Origin: Smithella sp.
Lineage (GTDB): Bacteria; Desulfobacterota; Syntrophia; Syntrophales; Smithellaceae
Direction of reading: 5' to 3'
NCBI GenBank assembly: GCA_012797505.1
Contig: JAAZOZ010000035.1
Coordinates: forward strand, 1 to 22,562
Length of the DNA stretch: 22,562 nt
Position 1 is the stretch's first letter. Each line of letters opens with the position of its first letter. Positions 15,483-22,032 of this stretch are shown one piece after another. The notes below the pieces were generated by a model, which worked only from the letters and a program-made list of their open reading frames with translations, searched no databases and was not told where the DNA came from. The translations under genes and the position numbers were made by a program.

Positions 15483-16721
15483 CTACTGAAGCGGCACGTA
15501 GCGAATCTGCTTCGGGTCCGTGCTCTTGCTCATCTTTTTGATTTTTTCAAATTCCTCTTTGGTTTTCGGGAAGGAAATGACGTAGTCCACCTTGCTGAAC
15601 TGGCCGTTGTTGACGTACTGCATGATGGTGCCGCAGTTCATCACGCCGTTTTCTTCGATATTGAACAGTTCGTTGGGGAATTTGTCGCCGGCCGTCGGCA
15701 GGGCTTTGGCAATATTCTTGCGGATCACCTTGGCGTCCAGCGACTGCGACGCGGCAATGGCGCGCGCGATGATGTGCATCATGTTGTAGTTGAGGCAGTT
15801 TTCAGCGTTGACCACGGCGCCCTTGTAGGCCGCATTGTATTTCTTGCTGTAGGCCGGCATGATGGGAAGGGGCAGACGTTTGATGTCGCCCGTGCTGATC
15901 ATGCCTTCCAGAAGCGTCAGCTTGTTGCCGAGTGTTTTGGCGATGTAATCCGGTTTGGCCTGGTCAATCAGAATGAAACCGCCTTTGAAGCCCAGGCTTC
16001 TGGCCTGTTCGATCACCAGGGCGCTGGGCGCCGAAGGACCGCCTATCAGCAGGAAATCCGGCTTGGTGTTGATGGCCGCCGTCAACTGCGCCGAAAAATC
16101 CGTTTCCGTGTAGTAGTTGGCCGGTTTGTCGGCCAGGATTTTGCCGCCTTTTTTCTCCCAGACGGCCTTGAATACATTGCGCCAGGCATCTCCGTAAGCG
16201 CCCAGCGTTACAACCATCGCGCCGGTGCGCCAGCCTCTGTCCCAGGCCACGATGGAGAAGTTTTTGGCGTAGGCGACAAAGTTGGGAACGGGATTGATGA
16301 TCATCGGATGACCTTTCTCCATGATGGTATGGACGCTGGAGTAGGCAGCGATAATGAAGTTCTGTTCGGGAATGGCCATCAGGGCGCCGATCGTTGTGGC
16401 AACGGGGTTGAAAACGGCAATGGCCTTGTTCTGACTCACAAACCGAATCGCATTGTTTTTCGCCAGGGTTGGGTCGGCCCGGTCATCCAGCTTTTCCAGC
16501 TTGAAGGTATATTTTTTGCCCTGAACGGTTACGCCGCCCGCGGCATTGATTTCTTTTACCGCCATATCCACGCCGTTGTAGCAATCCTGCCCGTATTCGG
16601 CGGCCGGCCCGCTCAAAGGACCTGTAAAACCGATTCCGATTTCCCCGGCTCTCGCAGCCGTTCCCCACACGATCAACGCAAAGACGAATACCGAACACCA
16701 TAACGCTTTCCAACTCTTCAT
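15483..16721 (-). CDS. ABC transporter substrate-binding protein, branched-chain amino acid (LivK) type
   Basis: A 412-residue periplasmic binding protein of the Leu/Ile/Val-binding family (Peripla_BP_6). It begins with a Sec signal peptide: MKSWK, a hydrophobic core at about residues 7-20, and a likely cleavage after ARA (residue 25). The mature start GEIGIGFTGPLSGPAAEYGQDCYNGVDMAVKEINAAGG is the standard family opening. In anaerobic deltaproteobacteria such proteins bind varied acids or aromatics as well as amino acids, so the ligand is open. I chose the ATG at 16721, 8 nt after AAGGGG; an ATG at 16727 is too close to that site. No permease or ATPase gene is nearby, so it is an orphan component in this window. 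Its promoter, about 270 bp upstream, carries the shared TetR-type operator, and the leader contains a terminator-like hairpin. Confidence 0.9.
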   Translation of the reverse strand: MKSWKALWCSVFVFALIVWGTAARAGEIGIGFTGPLSGPAAEYGQDCYNGVDMAVKEINAAGGVTVQGKKYTFKLEKLDDRADPTLAKNNAIRFVSQNKAIAVFNPVATTIGALMAIPEQNFIIAAYSSVHTIMEKGHPMIINPVPNFVAYAKNFSIVAWDRGWRTGAMVVTLGAYGDAWRNVFKAVWEKKGGKILADKPANYYTETDFSAQLTAAINTKPDFLLIGGPSAPSALVIEQARSLGFKGGFILIDQAKPDYIAKTLGNKLTLLEGMISTGDIKRLPLPIMPAYSKKYNAAYKGAVVNAENCLNYNMMHIIARAIAASQSLDAKVIRKNIAKALPTAGDKFPNELFNIEENGVMNCGTIMQYVNNGQFSKVDYVISFPKTKEEFEKIKKMSKSTDPKQIRYVPLQ

Positions 16722-16992
16722 TGCCATATCCCCTTTCTTGAAATAATAATTTCCGGCCATGTATCCATGACCCGGCTTTCAAATTCCCGTACGTTCCAGG
16801 CGCCCATGGTAAAATTTTCTTTTGTATCCCCATCCGGACCTGAAGGAAAACCGGATCGCCGGGGATACGGGCGATCCGGGGCGGGAGAGCGTCCAGGCAA
16901 GCCCCGATAACACCGAAGTTCAATGCCACCCTTTCCCGCAACTTCAGGGTTTGAAACGGGCAGGACCCCATGCTTACAACGAGCGTTGGTTG
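16722..16992 (-). other. Long 5' leader of the substrate-binding-protein gene
   Basis: About 265 nt separates the predicted transcription start (near 16986) from the ATG at 16721. Small frames on both strands have no family resemblance. The only structure I can support is the hairpin at 16845-16879. No known riboswitch class was recognised. Confidence 0.45.
16845..16879 (-). terminator. Terminator-like hairpin inside the leader (possible attenuator)
   Basis: On the minus strand a perfect 10-bp GC-rich stem (16879-16870 with 16860-16851; CCGGATCGCC and its complement), loop 9 nt, is followed directly by TTTTCC (16850-16845). This is the shape of an intrinsic terminator, placed between the promoter and the start codon, so it could truncate the transcript conditionally. 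No alternative antiterminator pairing was established. Confidence 0.45.
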
Positions 16993-16994
16993 TA
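16975..16994. promoter_or_regulatory. Probable TetR-family operator in front of the substrate-binding protein
   Basis: TACAACGAGCGTTGGTTGTA: TACAAC and GTTGTA are inverted with an 8-bp spacer, and the first 14 bases match the operator at 13523-13536 exactly. It overlaps the -10 and start site of the minus-strand promoter at 16993-17021. Confidence 0.6.
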
Positions 16995-17021
16995 CTTATT
17001 CAGGCGTTGCCGTTTTGTCAA
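16993..17021 (-). promoter_or_regulatory. Promoter of the substrate-binding-protein gene
   Basis: On the minus strand: TTGACA (17021-17016), 17-bp spacer, TAAGTA (16998-16993). The box around the -35 (TTTTGTCAAGCAATATTT on the plus strand, 17013-17030) differs by one base from those at 11.59 and 13.56 kb. Confidence 0.55.
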
Positions 17022-17092
17022 GCAATATTTTAGCGTTGTCGGGAAGCCGGACGGGGTTTTTCAGGGGTCGTTGAGGCGTTGACCGGCGAAGC

Positions 17093-17284
17093 TTATTTTG
17101 CGGGTTTCAGCCGGTTATCCATCCCGGTGAAGCCGCAATCCGGCTGGTAGCAGGTGACATTCAGAAATTCGCATTTCTGTCGGCAGACAGGGCAGGTTTG
17201 CGGCGGCGCAGCCTGCACGACGGTGTTCCCGCAGTTGCTGCACTTCCAGGTATTTTCGGGCGGGGTGATCGGTGTTTCGGCCAT
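17093..17284 (-). CDS. Small rubredoxin-like zinc-ribbon protein
   Basis: A 63-residue protein: WKCSNCGN (Cys15, Cys18) then PPQTCPVC (Cys31, Cys34) is the rubredoxin-like fold seen at the C-terminus of rubrerythrins, where four cysteines hold iron or zinc. Three further cysteines (38, 45 and 50) follow in QKCEFLNVTCYQPDCG, which a simple rubredoxin lacks. It may bind a second metal or carry electrons. The ATG at 17284 has a perfect AAGGAGG 8 nt upstream; longer in-frame extensions are rejected. It is divergent from queF. No terminator is seen before the substrate-binding-protein promoter, so read-through into that gene is possible. Confidence 0.8.
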   Translation of the reverse strand: MAETPITPPENTWKCSNCGNTVVQAAPPQTCPVCRQKCEFLNVTCYQPDCGFTGMDNRLKPAK

Positions 17285-17420
17285 GAGCGTTGCCTCCTTG
17301 AGGTTTTTTGGTGGCTGGTTTATCTCTACCACATCCAAAAACGCTTTGGCAACCGAATAAACTTGAAAACCGAATGAATTTCCGGTAAACAGGAGAGCCC
17401 TCGCGGCGCAGGAGAAATGC

Positions 17421-17840
17421 ATGGAAAAACTCTCGAAAAAAAGCGATCTGGCCGGACTTTCCCTTCTGGGATCGGGTGAAAAAGCGAAGCCCGTCCGCAA
17501 ACTGGAAACCTTTCCCAATCGCTCCAAACGCAGCTATACCGTCACTCTCTCCACGGAAGAGTTTACCTGCCTGTGCCCCATGACCGGCCAGCCGGACTTC
17601 GCCAGGATCACCATCGCATATATCCCGGATAAGAAAATCGTCGAATCGAAATCGCTTAAACTCTACTTCTGGTCCTTCCGCAACGAAGGCGTTTTTCATG
17701 AACATCTCACCAACATCATTCTGGACGACCTGGTGGCCGCGCTTTCGCCCCGCTGGTGCAAGGTGACGGCCCAATTCGCCGTTCGCGGCGGCATCGCCAT
17801 TTCCGTGGAGGCGGAGTATCCCGGAAATAAAAATAAGTAA
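17421..17840 (+). CDS. queF: NADPH-dependent 7-cyano-7-deazaguanine (preQ0) reductase
   Basis: A 139-residue short-form (YkvM-type) QueF that reduces the nitrile of preQ0 to preQ1 in queuosine biosynthesis. The catalytic cysteine is Cys52 in EFTCLCPMTGQPDFA, with the conserved Asp59 and the QueF signature VESKSLKLYFWSFRN followed by FHEH. It belongs to the tunnelling-fold superfamily. The ATG at 17421 has AGGAG 6 nt upstream. carB follows after only 10 bp, so the two are co-transcribed, although their pathways are unrelated. I looked for a preQ1 riboswitch in the 136-bp gap upstream and did not recognise one. Confidence 0.95.
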   Translation: MEKLSKKSDLAGLSLLGSGEKAKPVRKLETFPNRSKRSYTVTLSTEEFTCLCPMTGQPDFARITIAYIPDKKIVESKSLKLYFWSFRNEGVFHEHLTNIILDDLVAALSPRWCKVTAQFAVRGGIAISVEAEYPGNKNK

Positions 17841-17850
17841 AGGATCCATC

Positions 17851-20800
17851 ATGGCAAAACGAGAAGACATTAAAAAAGTGCTGATTATCGGCTCGGGGCC
17901 CATTGTGATCGGCCAGGCCTGCGAATTTGACTACTCGGGAACCCAGGCGTGCAAGGCGCTACGCAAACTCGGCTACAAAATCGTCCTGGTCAATTCCAAT
18001 CCGGCCACGATCATGACCGATCCCGGCATGGCCGACGTGACCTATATCGAGCCGCTCAATGCCCAGACGCTGACGGAGATCATTGAAAACGAAAAGCCCG
18101 ACGCGATTCTGCCCAATCTGGGCGGTCAAACCGGCCTCAACCTGACCTCCGAGCTTCACCGCCGGGGCATTCTGGACAAACACGGCGTCAAGGTCATCGG
18201 CGTTCAGGTGGACGCGATCGAACGCGGTGAAGATCGCATCGCGTTCAAGGAGGCGATGAACAAGCTGGGGATTGAAATGCCGAAAAGCAAGCCCGCCACC
18301 TCCGTGGAGGAAGCCGAAAAGATCGCCGCCGAAATGGGCTACCCGGTGGTGATCCGCCCGGCCTACACCATGGGCGGCACGGGCGGCGGCATCGTTTACA
18401 ATCTGGAAGAACTGCGGCTGATCGCGAGCCGCGGCATTTCCGCCAGCCTCATCGGCCAGATCCTGATCGAAGAATCCGTCATCGGCTGGGAAGAGCTGGA
18501 GCTGGAAGTCGTCCGCGACGCGAAGAATCACATGATCACCGTCTGCTTCATCGAAAACGTCGATGCGATGGGCGTTCACACGGGCGATTCCTACTGCACC
18601 GCGCCGATGCTGACGATTTCCGAAGAGCTGCAGAAGCGCCTTCAGAAATATTCCTACGACATCGTCGAGGCCATCCAGGTCATCGGCGGAACCAACGTGC
18701 AGTTCGCGCACGACCCGAAGACGGACCGCGTGGTCGTCATCGAAATCAATCCGCGCACCTCGCGCTCGTCGGCGCTGGCCTCCAAGGCCACCGGCTTTCC
18801 GATTGCGCTCATCTCCTCCATTCTGGCCTCCGGCATCACGCTGGATGAAATTCCCTACTGGCGCGAAGGCACGCTGGATAAATATTCGCCGTCGGGCGAC
18901 TACGTCGTGGTGAAGTTCGCCCGCTGGGATTTTGAAAAATTTCCCGGCGCGGTGGACAAGCTCGGAACGCAGATGCGCGCCGTGGGTGAAGTCATGAGCA
19001 TCGGAAAGAACTATAAGGAAGCGCTGCAGAAGGCCATCCGCTCTCTGGAAAAGAAGCGCTACGGCCTGGGATTTGTAAAAGACTTTCACGCCCGGCCGCT
19101 CGATGAGCTGATGGAGCTGCTCAGCGAGCCTTCCAGCGAGCGGCAGTTCATCATGTATGAAGCCCTGCGTAAAGGCGCGTCGATTGACGCTTTGCACGCC
19201 AAGACCCACATCAAAAAATGGTTCATTGAGCAGATGAAGGAGCTGGTGGCGCTGGAAGAAAAAATCCTGGCCTGCAAAGGCAAAAAACTGCCCGACGCCC
19301 TGCTGGTGGAGGCCAAGAAAGACGGATTTTCCGACCGCTATCTGGCCCAGATTCTGGAGAAGAAGGAAGAAGAGATCCGCAAGCAGCGCCTGGCGGCGGG
19401 GCTGGCCGAGGCCTGGGACGCCGTGCCGGTGAGCGGCGTCGAGAACGCGGCCTATTACTATTCGACCTACAATGCTCCGGACCGGGTCGGTGCGTCCAAA
19501 AACCACAAGGTCATGGTGCTGGGCGGCGGCCCCAACCGCATCGGCCAGGGGATTGAGTTTGACTACTGCTGCGTGCACGCGGCTTTTGCCCTGCGCGACG
19601 AAGGCATCGAATCGATCATGGTCAACTGCAACCCCGAAACCGTTTCCACCGACTACGACACGTCCAACAAGCTGTACTTCGAACCGCTCACCGTCGAAGA
19701 CGTTTTGAGCATTTATGAGAAGGAAAAACCGGACGGCGTGATCGTCCAGTTCGGCGGGCAGACGCCGCTGAACATCGCGGCGGACCTGGCGAAAGCGGGT
19801 GTGAAAATCATCGGCACGTCACCGGAGACGATCGATCTGGCCGAAGACCGGGACCGCTTCCGCGCCATGATGGACAAACTGGGCATCCCCATGCCGAAAT
19901 CCGGGATGGCCAGCAATCTTCAAGAGGCCTTGAGTGTGGCGAACGGCATCGGCTATCCGCTGATGGTTCGCCCCTCGTATGTTCTGGGCGGCCGCGGCAT
20001 GGAAGTGGTTCACGACGAGCAGATGCTCAAGCGCTATGTTGAAGCCGCCGTGGACGTCACTCCCGAGCGGCCCATTCTGATCGACAAGTTTCTGGAAAAC
20101 GCGATCGAGGCCGAAGCGGACGCCATTTCCGACGGCACGGACGCTTTTGTTCCAGCCGTAATGGAGCATATCGAACTGGCCGGCATCCACTCGGGCGATT
20201 CCGCCTGCGTGATCCCGCCCATCAGCATCCCGGCGCGCCACATCGACACGATCAACGACTACACCCGGAAGATCGCCGTGGAGTTCGGCGTGGTGGGCCT
20301 GATGAACATCCAGTATGCCATTGCCAATGATGTGGTGTATATTCTGGAGGCCAATCCGCGCGCGTCGCGCACCGTACCGCTGGTTTCCAAGGTCTGCAAC
20401 ATCTCTATGGCGCGGCTCGCCACGCAGATCATGCTGGGCAAAAAACTGAAGGATTTGAACCTGAAGCGCCATGCCTTCCGCCATTTCGGCGTCAAGGAAG
20501 CGGTTTTCCCGTTCAATATGTATCAGGAAGTCGATCCGCTCCTGGGGCCGGAGATGCGCTCCACCGGCGAAGTGCTGGGACTGGCCGATTCCTTCGGACT
20601 GGCGTATTACAAATCCCAGGAAGCCACCGGCCAGAGCCTGCCCGCGGAAGGCACCGTGCTCATTACCGTGGAAGAGAAGGACAAGGGGGGCATTCTGGAA
20701 GTCGCCCGCGCGTTTGCCAAAATCGGCTTCCGGATCAAAGCCTCCGAAGGCACGTATAAATTTTTTGCCGCGAACGGCATTGCCGCCGAACGTATTTTGA

Positions 20801-21051
20801 AAATGCACGAAGGCCGTCCGAATATCGTGGATGCCATCAAAAACGGAGAGATCCAACTGGTCATCAACACACCGGCCGGGCGCCTCAGCAAATACGACGA
20901 CTCCTACATCCGTAAGGCGGCGATCAAGTACAAGATTCCCTACATCACCACCGTTGCCGCAGCGGTGGCCGCGGTTAAAGGGATTGAGGCCTGCCGCCAG
21001 GGCCACGGCCGGGCGAAATCCCTGCAAAGCTATCACGCGGAGATTAAATAA
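17851..21051 (+). CDS. carB: Carbamoyl-phosphate synthase large subunit
   Basis: A 1066-residue full-length CarB, which makes carbamoyl phosphate from bicarbonate, ammonia (from the CarA glutaminase) and two ATP for pyrimidine and arginine synthesis. The two homologous halves are clear: VLIIGSGPIVIGQACEFDYSG near residue 10 with ATP-grasp motifs (TMGGTGGG, NPRTSRSSALASK), and VMVLGGGPNRIGQGIEFDY near 552 with VLGGRGMEVV and NPRASRTVPLVSK. A central oligomerisation domain (about 400-545) and a C-terminal MGS-like allosteric domain (from about 935) complete it. The ribosome-binding site AAAGGA overlaps the end of queF. carA is not in this window, so the glutaminase subunit must be encoded elsewhere. 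Long frames on the opposite strand are shadows. Confidence 0.97.
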   Translation: MAKREDIKKVLIIGSGPIVIGQACEFDYSGTQACKALRKLGYKIVLVNSNPATIMTDPGMADVTYIEPLNAQTLTEIIENEKPDAILPNLGGQTGLNLTSELHRRGILDKHGVKVIGVQVDAIERGEDRIAFKEAMNKLGIEMPKSKPATSVEEAEKIAAEMGYPVVIRPAYTMGGTGGGIVYNLEELRLIASRGISASLIGQILIEESVIGWEELELEVVRDAKNHMITVCFIENVDAMGVHTGDSYCTAPMLTISEELQKRLQKYSYDIVEAIQVIGGTNVQFAHDPKTDRVVVIEINPRTSRSSALASKATGFPIALISSILASGITLDEIPYWREGTLDKYSPSGDYVVVKFARWDFEKFPGAVDKLGTQMRAVGEVMSIGKNYKEALQKAIRSLEKKRYGLGFVKDFHARPLDELMELLSEPSSERQFIMYEALRKGASIDALHAKTHIKKWFIEQMKELVALEEKILACKGKKLPDALLVEAKKDGFSDRYLAQILEKKEEEIRKQRLAAGLAEAWDAVPVSGVENAAYYYSTYNAPDRVGASKNHKVMVLGGGPNRIGQGIEFDYCCVHAAFALRDEGIESIMVNCNPETVSTDYDTSNKLYFEPLTVEDVLSIYEKEKPDGVIVQFGGQTPLNIAADLAKAGVKIIGTSPETIDLAEDRDRFRAMMDKLGIPMPKSGMASNLQEALSVANGIGYPLMVRPSYVLGGRGMEVVHDEQMLKRYVEAAVDVTPERPILIDKFLENAIEAEADAISDGTDAFVPAVMEHIELAGIHSGDSACVIPPISIPARHIDTINDYTRKIAVEFGVVGLMNIQYAIANDVVYILEANPRASRTVPLVSKVCNISMARLATQIMLGKKLKDLNLKRHAFRHFGVKEAVFPFNMYQEVDPLLGPEMRSTGEVLGLADSFGLAYYKSQEATGQSLPAEGTVLITVEEKDKGGILEVARAFAKIGFRIKASEGTYKFFAANGIAAERILKMHEGRPNIVDAIKNGEIQLVINTPAGRLSKYDDSYIRKAAIKYKIPYITTVAAAVAAVKGIEACRQGHGRAKSLQSYHAEIK

Positions 21052-21086
21052 GGCTGAAGACTGAAGATTGAAGGCTGAAGGTTGAG
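21052..21086 (+). repeat. Five degenerate heptamer repeats after carB
   Basis: Directly after the carB stop lie five tandem heptamers: GGCTGAA, GACTGAA, GATTGAA, GGCTGAA, GGTTGAG. This is a short simple repeat, likely from slippage. It has no evident function. Confidence 0.7.
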
Positions 21087-21091
21087 AAGTA

Positions 21092-21113
21092 GGGAACGGT
21101 CGCGGCCGTTCCC
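21092..21113. terminator. Hairpin after carB (possible terminator)
   Basis: GGGAACGG (21092-21099) pairs perfectly with CCGTTCCC (21106-21113) around a 6-nt loop. No T-run follows directly, so termination is plausible but weakly supported. It lies between the convergent carB and DUF2007 genes. Confidence 0.4.
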
Positions 21114-21126
21114 TGCACCCTTTGTC

Positions 21127-21147
21127 ATCCCCGACCTGATCGGGGAT
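21127..21147. repeat. REP-like palindrome
   Basis: ATCCCCGA-CCTGA-TCGGGGAT is a perfect 8-bp stem with a 5-nt loop, in the context GTCAT...CCAG. This matches a style of dispersed palindrome (GTCATTCCCG...CGGGAATCCAG) that I remember from many proteobacterial genomes. Copy number cannot be judged here. Confidence 0.5.
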
Positions 21148-21219
21148 CCAGTAGTGCGTGGCGCTCGTGACCTTTAGGTTATTAGCCGCGCTTTAACGGG
21201 TCTAAAGCCCGAACTGCTT

Positions 21220-21471
21220 CTACAGAAGGCCCGCTTCCCGCAGGATGTCGCGGATACGGTCGGCCTGATCGGCCCGGACGAGCAGGCGCGCGTATGCGCC
21301 CGCGGCGACCAGCATCGCGGTGTTTTCCCCCTGAAAATAATAATGGATGCCTTCGCCGTCCAGCAGGGATTTGACAAACGCGATGTCGCCGGGATTGTAG
21401 GTGGAAAAAACCTCGACCATTTCCTCTCGGGGAACGCTTCCGTCCCCGGAATCTTTTTTATCGGTTTCCAT
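21220..21471 (-). CDS. DUF2007 family small protein
   Basis: An 83-residue protein matching DUF2007 (putative signal-transducing protein, PII-like fold): EMVEVFSTYNPGDIAFVKSLLDGEGIHYYFQGEN, then LLVRADQADRIRDILREAGLL. Members resemble the regulatory domains that follow metal-binding or transport proteins, but no function is established. The start is uncertain: the ATG at 21471 is used, with ATGs at 21480 and 21483 also in frame; none has a clear ribosome-binding site. It is divergent from yhbY with only 30 bp between the starts. Confidence 0.75.
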   Translation of the reverse strand: METDKKDSGDGSVPREEMVEVFSTYNPGDIAFVKSLLDGEGIHYYFQGENTAMLVAAGAYARLLVRADQADRIRDILREAGLL

Positions 21472-21501
21472 GGCGAGCATCATACACGGGAAAGGATTTT
21501 T

Positions 21502-21801
21502 ATGGAACCCCTCAAAGGATCGCAGCGAAAAGTTCTGCGCGCGCAGGCGCATCACTTGAAGCCGCTGGTCATGGTCGGCGCGAAAGGCGTGACGGACGGC
21601 CTGATCGCCTCCGTGGATCTGGCGCTCGCGGACCATGAGCTGATCAAGGTGAAATTCGTCGAGTTTAAAGAAGCCAAAAAAGAAATAGCAGCCGAAATCG
21701 CGCAGGCGACAAAAAGCGAGCTGGTCGGCCTCATCGGCAATATCGCCATCCTTTACCGGCCCAATCCTGATCCGGCAAAGAGAAAAATTCAAGTGTCGTA
21801 A
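21502..21801 (+). CDS. yhbY: YhbY-type (CRM domain) RNA-binding protein
   Basis: A 99-residue single-domain CRM (CRS1-YhbY) protein: MEPLKGSQRKVLRAQAHHLKP, then VMVGAKGVTDGLIASVDLALADHELIKVKF with the conserved VGAKG loop, and LVGLIGNIAILYRPN. These proteins bind RNA and associate with pre-50S ribosomal particles. The length fits (about 97 residues). AAAGGA lies 5 nt upstream of the ATG. The longer frame to 21343 overlaps the divergent DUF2007 gene and is rejected. Confidence 0.9.
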   Translation: MEPLKGSQRKVLRAQAHHLKPLVMVGAKGVTDGLIASVDLALADHELIKVKFVEFKEAKKEIAAEIAQATKSELVGLIGNIAILYRPNPDPAKRKIQVS

Positions 21802-21861
21802 GGGATTTGCGCCGGCCGGATCAGGCGGATGGCCGGCCGCCGGCAAGGCGAAGAAAATGGG

Positions 21862-21890
21862 TTGACAGATAAAATCAATCGCATTATATA
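21862..21890 (+). promoter_or_regulatory. Promoter of tRNA-Gln
   Basis: TTGACA (21862-21867), 17-bp spacer, TATATA (21885-21890). Transcription would start near 21897, about 55 nt before the tRNA. A stringent-type GC-rich discriminator (CAGCGCGC) follows the -10, as expected for a stable RNA promoter. Confidence 0.7.
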
Positions 21891-21951
21891 CAGCGCGCCT
21901 GACGGAAGGGCAGCACCGCTCCACACCGTCCGGGCACTGTTCATATCTTGA

Positions 21952-22025
21952 TGGGGAATCGTTCAATGGTAGGACGCCGGACTCTGACTCCGTTAATCAA
22001 GGTTCGAATCCTTGTTCCCCAGCCA
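21952..22025 (+). tRNA. tRNA-Gln (anticodon CUG)
   Basis: A full cloverleaf: acceptor TGGGGAA (21952-21958) pairs with TTCCCCA (22015-22021), discriminator G22022, and CCA is encoded (22023-22025). The D stem is GTTC/GGAC, the anticodon loop CTCTGAC with anticodon CTG at 21984-21986, and the T arm CAAGG-TTCGAAT-CCTTG. It reads CAG (Gln) codons. The anticodon stem CCGGA/TCCGT has a C-U mismatch at its first pair (27-43; bases 21977 and 21993). A tyrosine recombinase gene ends 8 bp past the CCA, so the 3' half is probably an integration site. Confidence 0.93.
21998..22025. other. Putative attachment site in the tRNA-Gln 3' half
   Basis: The T arm and 3' acceptor end of a tRNA followed at once by an integrase gene is the usual left border of an integrated element. 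The exact core cannot be set because the second copy lies outside the window. Confidence 0.4.
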
Positions 22026-22032
22026 AATTAAA

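Noticed and set aside
16822..17082. Plus-strand frame opposite the substrate-binding-protein leader
   Set aside because: It overlaps the promoter, operator and hairpin and has no family resemblance.
17285..17420. Possible preQ1 riboswitch upstream of queF
   Set aside because: I looked for the small H-type pseudoknot with an A-rich tail and could not find it.
17959..21036. Two very long open frames on the minus strand opposite carB (17959-19578 and 19819-21036)
   Set aside because: They mirror a clear full-length carB in GC-rich DNA, have His/Arg/Gly-rich shadow composition and no family resemblance.
21811..21837. GCCGGCC/GGCCGGC inverted repeat after yhbY
   Set aside because: No T-run and a long loop in GC-rich sequence; may be chance.
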